Shown here: positions 55,406-64,000 of the stretch, piece by piece
Numbering within the stretch: position 1 is the first letter of the stretch
How the letters are laid out: the number at the start of each line of letters is the position of its first letter
Source of the DNA: Amphritea balenae
GTDB taxonomy: Bacteria; Pseudomonadota; Gammaproteobacteria; Pseudomonadales; Balneatricaceae
Assembly: GCF_003858655.1 (NCBI RefSeq)
Contig: NZ_RQXV01000006.1
Coordinates: forward strand, 62,001 to 126,000
DNA: 64,000 nt
Reading direction: 5' to 3'
Notes under the pieces: model-generated
Databases searched by the model: none
What the model saw: only the letters and a program-made list of their open reading frames with translations
Told to the model about the DNA's origin: nothing
Program-made: the position numbers and the translations under genes

Positions 55406-55942
55406 TTAGTAGTTTTCCGCCAGATGTTTATCTTTCAGTTTCACATAGTTTCCAGCGGTATAAGTAAAGAAGCTCATCTCCTTCTCGGTGAGCTCCCGTA
55501 CTTCTTTAACCGGGCGACCGACGTAGAGGTAGCCGCTTTTTAGTGTCTTCCCCGGGGGGACCAGACTGCCGGCACCGATAATGACGTCGTCCTCTACCAC
55601 AGCCCCATCCATCACCATAGCGCCCATACCGACTAAAACCCGGCTGCCGATAGTGCAGCCGTGTAGCATCGCCTGATGGCCGATAGTGACATCGTCGCCG
55701 ATAATCAGGGGGAAACCGTCCGGATTAAAGGGGCCTGCGTGGGTGATATGTAATACGGAGCCATCCTGAACACTGGTGCGGTTACCGATGCGGATGCGAT
55801 GCATATCACCCCGGATAACGGTTAATGGCCATACAGAGACATCATCACCCAATACCACATCACCCAGGACCACGGCGCTGGGGTCAACGAACACTGCGTT
55901 GCCAAGTTCAGGCGTCATGTTTTGGTAAGTACGAATATTCAT
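55406..55942 (-). CDS. Gamma carbonic anhydrase-family protein (YrdA/PaaY-like)
   Basis: A 178-residue left-handed beta-helix protein of hexapeptide repeats. Repeats run from about VVLGDVVLGDDVSVWP to VLVGMGAMVMDGAVVED. The zinc-ligand histidines are seen in VLHITHAG and GHQAMLHGC. Members bind Zn or Fe and are homologous to gamma carbonic anhydrase, but many lack proven activity. The C-terminus (LTEKEMSFFTYTAGNYVKL) is typical of YrdA-like proteins. Confidence 0.9.
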   Translation of the reverse strand: MNIRTYQNMTPELGNAVFVDPSAVVLGDVVLGDDVSVWPLTVIRGDMHRIRIGNRTSVQDGSVLHITHAGPFNPDGFPLIIGDDVTIGHQAMLHGCTIGSRVLVGMGAMVMDGAVVEDDVIIGAGSLVPPGKTLKSGYLYVGRPVKEVRELTEKEMSFFTYTAGNYVKLKDKHLAENY

Positions 55943-56170
55943 GGGCAGCTCTCATCCGGTTTAATCAGTGAAGTCTCCATAATAAACCTAGTTAAGCGGG
56001 TAGTTAAGGCTAAACACGGATAGCGAAGGCAGGTGTAACCAGGTCCATTTCGGACTTGTTCGCAGGCTCCCTGATTGAAAACCAGAATTTAAGCCCCACC
56101 TAATAAGCCATCAGCCCTTTTTAGTACGCTTTATATGGGGCATCTATAATCGATTTGTCAGGAGTTTTTC

Positions 56171-58207
56171 ATGTCTAATCCTTTGCTGCAAAACCATCTG
56201 CTGCCGCCTTTTAGTGAAATTCGTCCGGAACAGGTAGAGCCTGCGGTAGATCAGCTACTGGCCGATTGCCGTAGCGCCGTTGAGCAGGTAATGGAAAGTA
56301 GTGCAGAACCTGACTGGAATAACCTGGTAATGCCGCTTGAGCAGAGCAGCGACCGGTTGGCAAAAGCCTGGTCACCGGTGTCCCATATGAACTCAGTGGT
56401 AAATAGCGATGAGCTGCGGGATGCGTATAACGCCTGCCTGCCAAAATTGTCGCAGTTCTGGACCGAGATGGGCCAGCATCAGGGTTTGTATAAAGCTTAT
56501 CAACGACTGGCGGACAGTGAGGCTTATGCTCAACTGGACGGCGCTCAGCAAAAAGTGATCGACAATACGCTGCGGGATTTCCGTTTATCAGGTATCGCCC
56601 TGGCTGAAGCTGATCAGAAACGTTACGGCGAATTACAGCAGAAACTGTCTGAGTTAACGACTAAATTCTCTGAGAACGTAATGGATGCAACCGATGGCTG
56701 GAGCAAGCTGATTACCGATGAGGCTGAACTGGCAGGCTTACCGGATAGTGCCGTCGCGGCGGCCAAACAGATGGCTGAAGCTAAAAGTGAAGACGGTTGG
56801 CTGGTGAGTCTGGATTTCCCCTCTTACTTTGCCGTAATCACCTATGCGGACAACCGGGCATTGCGTCGCGAAATTTATGAAGCCTTTGCTACCCGGGCGT
56901 CTGATCAGGGACCCCATGCCGGTAAATGGGATAACAGTGAAATAATGACTGAAATTCTGGCGCTACGGGCAGAGCTGGCGCAGTTGTTGGGCTTCGATAG
57001 CTATGCCGATTACAGCCTTGCGACCAAGATGGCTGATACCCCTGATCAGGTTATTAACTTCCTGACGGATCTGGCACAGAAGAGTCGTCAGCAGGCTCAA
57101 AAGGAATACCAGGAACTGCAGAACTTTGCTTTGGAAGAGTTCAGTGAGCCTGACCTGCAAGCCTGGGATATCAGTTACTTCGGCGAAAAGCTAAAGCAGG
57201 CCCGTTATGCGATTTCTCAAGAGGAACTTCGCCCCTATTTCCCAATGCCTAAAGTGTTGGAGGGTATGTTTACGGTTGCCGGTAAACTGTTTGATATTGA
57301 GATTGAGGAAGTCACTGAGTTTGATCGCTGGCATGAGGATGCCCGGCTCTTTTCCGTTTCCCGTGATGGTGAACTGATCGCCCGCTTCTTCCTTGATCCT
57401 TTTGCCCGGTCGAAGAAACGTGGTGGTGCATGGATGGATGATTGCCGGGTGCGCCGCCGCCTTGATGATGGTGTATTGCAGCTACCGGTGGCGTATCTGG
57501 TATGTAACTTTAATCCACCGGTGGGTGATGATCCTGCGTTGCTGACCCATAACGAAGTGACGACCTTGTTCCATGAGTTTGGCCATGGTCTGCATCACAT
57601 GCTGACCCGCATTGAATATGCTGATGTCAGCGGTATTAACGGGGTTGCCTGGGATGCGGTAGAGCTGCCTAGTCAGTTTCTGGAAAACTGGTGCTATGAA
57701 CCGGAAGCGCTGGCACTGATATCCGGTCATTATCAGGCCGGAGAAACGCTGCCTACTGAGCTATTAGACAAAATGCTGGCGGCGAAAAACTTCCAGTCCG
57801 GTATGATGATGGTGCGCCAGCTGGAGTTCTCCTTGTTTGATTTCCAGTTACACCGGGAGTTTAAGGCCGGTGTTACTGTAGTTCAGGATGTACTGGACCG
57901 GATTCGTAGCCAGGTTTCAGTTGTCACGCCTCCTGCTTTCAATCGATTCCAGCATGGTTTCAGCCATATATTTGCAGGCGGTTATGCAGCTGGTTATTAC
58001 AGCTATAAGTGGGCTGAAGTGCTGTCTGCTGACGCCTTTTCCCGATTTGAAGAGGAAGGTGTTTTTAATACGGACACCGGGCGCTCTTTCCGTGAGAATA
58101 TTTTAGAGATGGGTGGTTCTAAAGAGCCGATGGTGCTGTTTACTGCCTTCCGTGGCCGGGAGCCTGAAGTAGATGCATTGCTGCGTCACTCGGGTGTTAC
58201 AGGTTAA
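56171..58207 (+). CDS. prlC: Oligopeptidase A (PrlC)
   Basis: Cytoplasmic M3 zinc metallopeptidase that degrades short peptides, including cleaved signal peptides. 678 residues, standard length. The zinc motif is HEFGHGLHHM in TLFHEFGHGLHH. A downstream Glu ligand lies in VAWDAVELPSQFLENW. The YheV-like gene follows by 12 bp, an arrangement seen in Pseudomonas-like genomes. Confidence 0.97.
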   Translation: MSNPLLQNHLLPPFSEIRPEQVEPAVDQLLADCRSAVEQVMESSAEPDWNNLVMPLEQSSDRLAKAWSPVSHMNSVVNSDELRDAYNACLPKLSQFWTEMGQHQGLYKAYQRLADSEAYAQLDGAQQKVIDNTLRDFRLSGIALAEADQKRYGELQQKLSELTTKFSENVMDATDGWSKLITDEAELAGLPDSAVAAAKQMAEAKSEDGWLVSLDFPSYFAVITYADNRALRREIYEAFATRASDQGPHAGKWDNSEIMTEILALRAELAQLLGFDSYADYSLATKMADTPDQVINFLTDLAQKSRQQAQKEYQELQNFALEEFSEPDLQAWDISYFGEKLKQARYAISQEELRPYFPMPKVLEGMFTVAGKLFDIEIEEVTEFDRWHEDARLFSVSRDGELIARFFLDPFARSKKRGGAWMDDCRVRRRLDDGVLQLPVAYLVCNFNPPVGDDPALLTHNEVTTLFHEFGHGLHHMLTRIEYADVSGINGVAWDAVELPSQFLENWCYEPEALALISGHYQAGETLPTELLDKMLAAKNFQSGMMMVRQLEFSLFDFQLHREFKAGVTVVQDVLDRIRSQVSVVTPPAFNRFQHGFSHIFAGGYAAGYYSYKWAEVLSADAFSRFEEEGVFNTDTGRSFRENILEMGGSKEPMVLFTAFRGREPEVDALLRHSGVTG

Positions 58208-58219
58208 ATTGAGATTATT

Positions 58220-58477
58220 ATGACCATAGTAAAACGATTTATTGCCGGGGCGGTGTGCCCCCGCTGTGGAGAGATGGATACCCTTAAAATGTATCGGGAT
58301 GATGCGCGCGAACATCGGGAATGTGTTCGTTGTGATTTTGCCGACTCAATGGCGCTGGACGGCTCTGATCAGCCTGCGGGTGAGATAGAAACCCGGGTTA
58401 ACCGGGGCGGTAAAGTTGAGCTGGAGCCGGCTCAGCCACTAAATTTTGTACCTAATCCGGGTTCTGATAAGGGCTAG
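58220..58477 (+). CDS. YheV-family putative zinc ribbon protein
   Basis: An 85-residue protein. It begins VKRFIAGAVCPRCGEMDTLKMY and continues with HRECVRCDFADSM, giving two CxxC pairs that should bind one zinc. The C-terminal part is polar, without motifs. No function is established for this family. It sits in a likely prlC-yheV unit. Confidence 0.85.
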   Translation: MTIVKRFIAGAVCPRCGEMDTLKMYRDDAREHRECVRCDFADSMALDGSDQPAGEIETRVNRGGKVELEPAQPLNFVPNPGSDKG

Positions 58478-58512
58478 TCTGCGAGCACTTACTATCATGG
58501 AGCGTAAGATAT

Positions 58513-59100
58513 ATGTGTCAACGTTGTGCCTGGGCTACCGCGACTGAGTTAGAACAGCAGTATCATGATGAGATCTGGGGTGTGCCCCAGATTAACGATC
58601 AGCAGCTGTTTGAATATCTGATACTTGAAGGCGCGCAGGCGGGTTTAAGCTGGCGTACTATTTTGCAGAAACGTGAAGGTTATAGTCGCCAGTATGAAGG
58701 ATTTGATCCTGCGACCGTTGCTGCTTTTACGCCAGAAAAAACAGAACAGATGCTGCAGGATCCCGGTATTGTGCGAAACCGCCTTAAGGTGGAGTCCTCA
58801 GTACGCACGGCGGCGGCTTTTCTTGAGTTGGCAGCAAAGCACGGTAGCTTTGCCAACTACATCTGGCAGTTTGTGGATGGACGACCGGTACAGAACAGCT
58901 GGCAAAGCCTTAAACAAGTTCCGGCTGAAACAGCACAATCCCAGGCGATGAGTAAAGCCTTAAAGAAAGCCGGTATGACCTTTGTCGGGCCGACGATCTG
59001 TTATGCCTACATGCAGGCGACGGGCATGGTTAATGATCATGAAATTGATTGTCACCGCTACCAGCCTTGCCGTGATCTGGGAGAGACCTTTAGTTTGTAA
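58513..59100 (+). CDS. tag: DNA-3-methyladenine glycosylase I
   Basis: Removes 3-methyladenine from alkylated DNA. 195 residues, standard for the family. The zinc ligands are expected to be Cys near the start (MCQRC), His in YHDEIWGVP and His/Cys in DHEIDCHRYQPC at the end. ILEGAQAGLSWRTILQKR and VGPTICYAYMQATGMVNDH are signature stretches. Confidence 0.95.
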   Translation: MCQRCAWATATELEQQYHDEIWGVPQINDQQLFEYLILEGAQAGLSWRTILQKREGYSRQYEGFDPATVAAFTPEKTEQMLQDPGIVRNRLKVESSVRTAAAFLELAAKHGSFANYIWQFVDGRPVQNSWQSLKQVPAETAQSQAMSKALKKAGMTFVGPTICYAYMQATGMVNDHEIDCHRYQPCRDLGETFSL

Positions 59101-59123
59101 AAGAAGGTCTGTAGTCCGGTTGT

Positions 59124-60206
59124 TTATTCTTTATAACTAATCCGATAGATCACCCCTGCTTTATCATCTGAAATCAGTAAGCTGCCGTCTCGGTCGGTAA
59201 CTACATCGACCGGCCTGCCCCAGGCTTTTTCTCCTGTTAGCCAGCCATCGATAAAGACCTCTGATTTAACCGGTGTCAGTGAAGTATCAACCCGGATAAT
59301 ACGATAGCCCACTTTCTTCGATCGGTTCCACGAGCCATGTTCGGCAATAAACAGATGTTGAGAGCCGGTCTGTGCGAACTGCTTTCCGGTATAAAAAGTC
59401 AGGCCAAGCGGAGCGACATGGGCGCCTAATTTCAGTACCGGTGCAGGGTATTGATCATAAGTCTGGTTGTCATAATAATCGGGGTCAGGAATGTTTCCTG
59501 CGTGGATATAGGGATAACCAAAGTGCTGCCCGGTCTTATCAAGTCTGTTTAATTCATCGTCGGGCAAATCATCACCCAGATGGTCCCGGCCATTATCAGT
59601 AAACCAGAACTCTCCCGTTTCCGGCTGCCAGGTGAAACCGACAGAGTTTCGGACGCCCCGGGCGATAATCTGTTGCTGACCGGTTTCCGGATCAAGGCTT
59701 AAGATAGATGCAAAGCGGGGATCTTCGCTAAGGCAGGTGTTACAGGGTGCCCCCAGATTGAAATATAGCTTTCCATCCGGCGCAAATTTCAGATACTTCC
59801 AGCCATGATGATTAGCATCGGGCAGGTCATCGGTCAGCAACTGGCCTTTTACCGGCAGGTCTGAGCGCAGTTCAGCATCGGCAACCATGAGTATCCGGTT
59901 AACGGCTGCAACGTATAGAGTACCATCACGATAGGCAACGCCGGTGGGCATGTTGAGTCGTCGCATCAGGGTTTGTTGTTGCTCATAAATACCATCGCCA
60001 TCACTGTCTTTGAGGCGGTAAACCTTGCCTTCTCTGCGACTGCCAACATAGAGGGTTCCGGGTTCACCCAGCGCCATCTGACGGGCGTTATCGGGCTGTG
60101 CCACTACTGCAATACTATAACCATCGGGAAGGTTGAGTCTTTCCAGTGGCAGGGCCTGAGTGATTGAGCTGATACATAAACCTGCTAATAAAAACAGCGC
60201 GCGCAT
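59124..60206 (-). CDS. PQQ-dependent sugar dehydrogenase-like beta-propeller protein (YliI-like)
   Basis: A 360-residue exported protein. The signal peptide covers residues 1-18 (ALFLLAGLCISSITQA). The rest is a beta-propeller of the soluble aldose-sugar / sorbosone dehydrogenase family. Motifs seen: GEPGTLYVGSRREGKVYRL, NHHGWKYLKFAPDGKLYF with the expected active-site His, and GDDLPDDELNRL. Members oxidise sugars in the periplasm using PQQ; the substrate here is unknown. It converges on tag with a 23-bp gap. Confidence 0.88.
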   Translation of the reverse strand: MRALFLLAGLCISSITQALPLERLNLPDGYSIAVVAQPDNARQMALGEPGTLYVGSRREGKVYRLKDSDGDGIYEQQQTLMRRLNMPTGVAYRDGTLYVAAVNRILMVADAELRSDLPVKGQLLTDDLPDANHHGWKYLKFAPDGKLYFNLGAPCNTCLSEDPRFASILSLDPETGQQQIIARGVRNSVGFTWQPETGEFWFTDNGRDHLGDDLPDDELNRLDKTGQHFGYPYIHAGNIPDPDYYDNQTYDQYPAPVLKLGAHVAPLGLTFYTGKQFAQTGSQHLFIAEHGSWNRSKKVGYRIIRVDTSLTPVKSEVFIDGWLTGEKAWGRPVDVVTDRDGSLLISDDKAGVIYRISYKE

Positions 60207-60477
60207 AGGTTGTCCTGATATTGTTATCTATGGTTAATATCTATTTTGGCTACCCCAAATCGGCAACAGCAAACAGAGGTTGGCGTTAATAAGCATAGAC
60301 CGCTGTTTGTAAACATAGTTGGACATATAGCAGTGAGTTGCCCGTTTTCAGTTTGAGTGCCCGCCTGAATTTATTTTAATGTGACTTTCTGGCCTATTCA
60401 TAATAGGCTGGCCGCATTCTGTGAGGGTACTGCTTGCGTACCTCCCTTCTGCCTTTATTGCTCTGTTAAGAAAAGCC

Positions 60478-61353
60478 ATGCTATCGAAGTTAGATTACAA
60501 CCTGACCCCAGGCCTACGTTATATGCTGTTGTCGGCTTTGGGTTTCTCACTGATGGCGGTTTGCGTTAAGGCGGTTAGCCGCTACGATATTCCAGTGCTT
60601 GAGATAGTGGCTGCCAGAGCGCTGGTTTCAATGGTTATCAGTTATCTGGACATTAAACGTAAACGGATATCTTTGTGGGGTAACCATAAGCCTCTGTTGA
60701 TAGCCCGGGGTGTTGTGGGGGCTGTTGCTCTGATCTGCGTCTATTATGCGGTGACTACGCTGCCACTGGCGGAAGCGACAATTCTGCAGTACCTGCACCC
60801 GATATTTACCGCTTTATTGGCATTTTTATTCCTTAAAGAAGCGGTTCAGCGGTCTACTTTGATCTGCATCTTATTAAGCATTATCGGTCTGGTGATTATG
60901 GTTAAGCCGGACCTGTTATTCGGCACGGTTTCCGAACTACCTTTAATCAGTGTGCTTGCGGCATTGGCTGGGGCGTTGGGAAGCGCTATTGCTTATGTCA
61001 TCGTGCGTCGACTGAGCCAGACGGAAGACAGCTCCGTAATTATTTTTTACTTTCCAATGATTGCGTTGCCATTTTCGATCGCTTTGCTCGGTGATAATTT
61101 TGTGATGCCGGGTACCGAGGCGCTGTTATTGCTGTTGCTGGTGGGTATTTTTACTCAGGTAGGTCAGGTCGGCCTGACTAAGGCGATGCAACATGATGAT
61201 GCAAGCAAGGCGACCGCTTATTCTTATGTTCAGGTTATCTTTGCATTGTTACTGGGTTGGGTATTCTTTAGTGAAATACCAACGTTATGGACAATGATAG
61301 GTGGTGGCCTGATTATCATCGGGGCATTGATCAACGTGCTCTGGAAACGTTGA
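60478..61353 (+). CDS. EamA/DMT-family transporter
   Basis: A 291-residue inner-membrane exporter from ATG 60478, with an alternative GTG start at 60421. It has about ten hydrophobic segments arranged as two EamA repeats. Conserved parts include FSLMAVCVKAVSRYDIPVLEIVAARAL in the first repeat, then LPLAEATILQYLHPIFTALLAF, and the second repeat ending in FFSEIPTLWTMIGGGLII. Substrates of these proteins (amino acids, metabolites) cannot be told from sequence. Confidence 0.9.
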   Translation: MLSKLDYNLTPGLRYMLLSALGFSLMAVCVKAVSRYDIPVLEIVAARALVSMVISYLDIKRKRISLWGNHKPLLIARGVVGAVALICVYYAVTTLPLAEATILQYLHPIFTALLAFLFLKEAVQRSTLICILLSIIGLVIMVKPDLLFGTVSELPLISVLAALAGALGSAIAYVIVRRLSQTEDSSVIIFYFPMIALPFSIALLGDNFVMPGTEALLLLLLVGIFTQVGQVGLTKAMQHDDASKATAYSYVQVIFALLLGWVFFSEIPTLWTMIGGGLIIIGALINVLWKR

Positions 61354-61394
61354 ACGCTTCGGTACCGCTTTCTATAAAGCTTACTTTTTCTGTA

Positions 61395-62186
61395 TTAAGC
61401 TGCGCGCCGGATTGGCAGGCTATAGAGCAGCAGAAACTGAACCAGTGCTGCAACCACAACCGATGGACCTGCCGGTGTATCCAGATGCCAGGACGCATAT
61501 AACCCCAGCGATACAGCAACGACACCCAGCAAACTGGCGAATATGGCCATCTGCTCCGGTGATGTTGCCAGACGCCTGGCGCTGGCAGCGGGAATGATCA
61601 GCAATGATGTGATCAGCAGTATCCCCACCACTTTCATAGCGATAGCGATTACCACACCGATCAATAGCATCAGTGCCAGTCGGATGCGGGTGACCGGCAC
61701 CCCTTCTACCTGAGCCAGTTCTTCATTAATGGTGATGGCTAGTAGTGGATTCCAGAGCCGCCATAGCAGCAGCATGACGATGGCCCCGCCAGCGTAGATC
61801 CAGAGCAGGTCTGTAGGCGTGATTGCCAGCAGGTCACCAAACAGATATTCCATAAGGTCGACCCTAACGTCATCGAGTAGTGCGACGGCGACCAGGCCTA
61901 GTGACAGGCTGCTGTGCGCCATGATTCCCAATAAAGTATCAGTGGCGACTATACGTTGACGCTGCAGACTCACCAGAATCAGCGCCAGTATTACACAGCA
62001 ACTGACTACGGCCAGATTGAAGTTAATATCAAAGAGTACACCGATTGCGATTCCCAGCAGGGCTGAGTGTGCCAGTGTATCGCCGAAATATGCCATACGG
62101 CGCCATACGACAAAGGAACCCAGAGGCCCGGCGACCAGCGCGACACCTATACCACCGAGCAGGGCAAATATGAGGAAATCAGCCAT
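61395..62186 (-). CDS. znuB: High-affinity zinc ABC transporter permease ZnuB
   Basis: Membrane subunit of the ZnuABC zinc importer. 263 residues with about eight membrane segments. Conserved parts are GPLGSFVVWRRMAYFGDTLAHSALLG and, later, MKVVGILLITSLLIIPAASARRL. Its start overlaps the znuC stop by one base. The three genes zur-znuC-znuB are one unit. Confidence 0.96.
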   Translation of the reverse strand: MADFLIFALLGGIGVALVAGPLGSFVVWRRMAYFGDTLAHSALLGIAIGVLFDINFNLAVVSCCVILALILVSLQRQRIVATDTLLGIMAHSSLSLGLVAVALLDDVRVDLMEYLFGDLLAITPTDLLWIYAGGAIVMLLLWRLWNPLLAITINEELAQVEGVPVTRIRLALMLLIGVVIAIAMKVVGILLITSLLIIPAASARRLATSPEQMAIFASLLGVVAVSLGLYASWHLDTPAGPSVVVAALVQFLLLYSLPIRRAA

Positions 62187-62965
62187 TAGTGATGACCTCC
62201 GCAGTTGCTGTGTTGGTCTTCGGCTAAGGGGACGATATCGCCATGCTCATTATGTTGATGGTTATGGTGATGACTGTAGAGAGCCAGGTTTTCTGAGCCA
62301 GGCACGCCAAAGAGTTCAATATAGGATGGATCACTACTGACCTGTTCAGGGTGTCCCGAGCAACAGATATGTCGATTCAGGCAGATTACCTGATCGGTCG
62401 CTGCCATCACCAGATGCAGGTCGTGGGAGATCATCAGTACGGCACAATTATACTGGTCACGAATACGGGCGATCAGGTTATAAAGCTCTACCTGACCATT
62501 GATATCAACGCCTTGAGCCGGCTCGTCCAGAACCAATAATTCGGGCTTACGCAGCAGTGCTCTGGCCAGCAAAACCCTTTGCATCTCACCACCGGACAGG
62601 CTGTGTACTGATTGCTTAAGCAGGGTTTCGGCTTTTACAGAGCGCAGTGCATCGAGCTGATCGTCGGTACCGGAGAATGCTGCGGTTTTTAGAAAACGCT
62701 CGACCGTTAAGGGGAAGGTCGTATCTATATGAAGCTTTTGCGGCATATAGCCGATACGTAATGCTTCATTGCGGGTGATAGTGCCACTACTGGGGTTCAA
62801 AAGCCCCAGTACAGCTTTTACCAGAGTGGTCTTGCCTGCGCCATTGGGACCAATCAGTGTGGTAATTTCGCCCCGTTTCAGGCTTAGGGAAACATCACTG
62901 ATGACCCGGTTTTCACCAAAGTTAATATTTAGCTGGTCGATTTTTATTAGCTCTGTCTGGCTCAT
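62186..62965 (-). CDS. znuC: Zinc ABC transporter ATP-binding protein ZnuC
   Basis: ATPase of ZnuABC, 259 residues from ATG 62965, which has GGGAGG upstream; an in-frame start 15 bases upstream is less likely. Walker A is GPNGAGKT (39-46), the signature LSGGEMQR and Walker B LLVLDEPAQG follow, and the switch His lies in MISHD. A His-rich tail (HHHNHQHNEHG near the end) is common in ZnuC. The start overlaps the zur stop in ATGA. Confidence 0.97.
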   Translation of the reverse strand: MSQTELIKIDQLNINFGENRVISDVSLSLKRGEITTLIGPNGAGKTTLVKAVLGLLNPSSGTITRNEALRIGYMPQKLHIDTTFPLTVERFLKTAAFSGTDDQLDALRSVKAETLLKQSVHSLSGGEMQRVLLARALLRKPELLVLDEPAQGVDINGQVELYNLIARIRDQYNCAVLMISHDLHLVMAATDQVICLNRHICCSGHPEQVSSDPSYIELFGVPGSENLALYSHHHNHQHNEHGDIVPLAEDQHSNCGGHH

Positions 62966-63456
62966 ACCGCCTCCCGGCAATTAGGGCAGCGGCCTAATAT
63001 CTCAATATTTTCATGCTCAACGCTAAAGCCAGCCTGATTGGCGCAGGTCAGGATACTCTGCTGTAGTTCTGTTGATTCAAACTCAGCGGTAATGCCGCAG
63101 GCACTGCAGATCAGAAAATAACTCTGATGCACTTCACCGGCATGATTACAGCCAATAAAAGCATTCAGGGAGGCAAGTCGGTGCACCAGCCCTTGTTCCT
63201 GAAGAAAATCCAGAGCGCGATATACCGTGGGTGGGGCAGAGTTAAATCCGGCTTTAGCAATAGCGGGTAACAGATCATAAGCACCCAGTGGCTTGTGACT
63301 TTGCCAGATCAGCTTCAGTACCAGTTCACGGATTTTCGTCAGGCGTTGGCCATTAGCTTTACACAGCTGTTGAGCGCGCTGTAAAGCCGAGCTGATACAA
63401 CGGGTATGGTCATGGTCGGGCTGATAAGCAATATTACTGCTGGTGTTGGAAATCAT
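62962..63456 (-). CDS. zur: Zinc uptake regulator Zur (Fur family)
   Basis: Zinc-sensing repressor, 164 residues. The winged helix reads GQRLTKIRELVLKLIWQSHKPLGAYDLL, then SAPPTVYRALDFLQEQGLVHRL. The C-terminal zinc sites are ICSACG and RCPNC. It represses its own unit and znuA at high zinc; the Zur box at 63479-63499 between the divergent genes supports this. It overlaps znuC by four bases. Confidence 0.96.
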   Translation of the reverse strand: MISNTSSNIAYQPDHDHTRCISSALQRAQQLCKANGQRLTKIRELVLKLIWQSHKPLGAYDLLPAIAKAGFNSAPPTVYRALDFLQEQGLVHRLASLNAFIGCNHAGEVHQSYFLICSACGITAEFESTELQQSILTCANQAGFSVEHENIEILGRCPNCREAV

Positions 63457-63478
63457 TTGAAATACCGGTTGAACTGGT

Positions 63479-63499
63479 AAATGTTATATTATAACTTTG
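63479..63499. promoter_or_regulatory. Zur box between zur and znuA
   Basis: The palindrome GTTATA-T-TATAAC is centred at 63489, inside AAATGTTATATTATAACTTT. It closely matches the gammaproteobacterial Zur operator (GTTATAnTATAAC core). Its position in a 75-bp divergent gap should allow one repressor dimer pair to control both directions. Confidence 0.9.
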
Positions 63500-63531
63500 C
63501 ATCTCTTAAAATCATAGCGACATTACAACTG

Positions 63532-64000
63532 ATGACTAACCGATTTAGCCGATATTGCTCAATTTCTCTATTTAGTGCCTGCCTGTGGACGACGGTTCCT
63601 GCTCAAGCCGAGTCAGGCATAACTGTGCTGGCGAGTATTAAACCGATTCAGTTGATAGCCGAAGAGATGTTGGGTGAGCTGGCTGACGTTAATTTGCTGC
63701 TGCCGGCGGGAAGTTCGCCGCATCATTATTCGCTTAAACCATCAGCGATTAGTCAGTTGCACAGTGCGGATCTGGTGATCTGGGGTGGTGAAGACCTGGA
63801 AATGTTTCTGCGTAAGCCGGTGAGCCAGTTATCTCAACCGGCGCTGGCGTTATTAGAGCCAGCAACAGATTCTGATGATGAGCATGATGAGCATGATGAG
63901 CACGATGAGCACGATGAGCACGATGAGCATGGCCATCAGCATCAGGGGGATCCCCATTTCTGGATGGCACCAGAACGGGCGCTGGAAGCCGCTGCTGAGA
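63532..64000 (+). CDS. znuA: Zinc ABC transporter substrate-binding protein ZnuA, N-terminal part
   Basis: Periplasmic zinc-binding protein; 156 codons are visible before the window ends. The signal peptide covers about residues 1-27 (cleavage near AQA). The mature part begins GITVLASIKPIQLIAEEM, with the first zinc-ligand His in GSSPHHYSLKPS. A His/Asp-rich loop follows at residues 116-140: six DEH triplets and GHQHQGDPHFWMAPERA. This loop is encoded by six 9-bp tandem repeats (63877-63930). The gene is divergent from zur, with the Zur box between them. Confidence 0.95.
   Translation, partial: MTNRFSRYCSISLFSACLWTTVPAQAESGITVLASIKPIQLIAEEMLGELADVNLLLPAGSSPHHYSLKPSAISQLHSADLVIWGGEDLEMFLRKPVSQLSQPALALLEPATDSDDEHDEHDEHDEHDEHDEHGHQHQGDPHFWMAPERALEAAAE

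Noticed and set aside
55943-56170. Possible tRNA before prlC (TTCG- and acceptor-like bases)
   Set aside because: No cloverleaf could be formed: the arms do not pair and the anticodon stem is missing.

Overview
The window looks like the replication-origin neighbourhood of a marine gammaproteobacterium, most likely of the Oceanospirillales (Oceanospirillaceae-like). That placement is inferred from gene order and protein style (glmS-glmU-atp-parBA-rsmG-mnmG, then mnmE-yidC-rnpA-rpmH-dnaA-dnaN-recF-gyrB, glyQS, trkAH-rsmB-fmt-def-LysM-dprA), not from any database search. Nearly all of it is conserved housekeeping DNA.

Layout. 1-2331: leftward glmS (cut by the window edge) and glmU, UDP-GlcNAc synthesis. 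2454-6890: rightward TrmB-type regulator and a four-gene membrane-stress-like operon (unknown protein, PspA/IM30-like, YqiJ-like, YqiK flotillin). 7071-14104: complete leftward atpIBEFHAGDC operon. 14313-18522: leftward mnmG-rsmG-parA-parB. 18523-19514: 1 kb AT-rich gap with several DnaA boxes, a strong oriC candidate. 19515-24876: leftward rpmH-rnpA-yidC-mnmE, a degenerate Fic-fold protein and thioredoxin 2. 24877-25389: second DnaA-box region, upstream of dnaA. 25390-31666: dnaA-dnaN-recF-gyrB, rightward. Coding direction switches from mostly leftward to rightward at about 25 kb, as expected around an origin.

31667-35451 is the one clearly accessory stretch. It holds a small membrane protein and an exported 667-residue TPR protein made of ten near-identical 126-bp repeats. 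The two share a motif after their N-termini. The pair is flanked by a 16-bp inverted repeat and by two similar terminators, and followed by a ten-unit 13-bp tandem repeat. This is the best candidate for an undescribed module.

35452-46809: a small Cys-motif protein, gmhB, glyQS, ytoQ, an LpxL-type acyltransferase and the trkH-trkA-rsmB-fmt-def group. Two parS sites for the parAB system lie at 35.9 and 40.2 kb; the second covers the probable start codon of the acyltransferase gene. 46954-54665: LysM protein, dprA, purE, tsaC, hemF, aroE and a YcbZ-like Lon protease. 54764-61353: a membrane protein of unknown function, gamma carbonic anhydrase-like protein, prlC, YheV-like zinc ribbon, tag, a PQQ-type sugar dehydrogenase and an EamA transporter. 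61395-64000: zinc uptake locus znuB-znuC-zur, divergent from znuA (cut by the window end), with a clear Zur-box palindrome between them. No tRNA, rRNA, CRISPR array or intact insertion sequence was seen.
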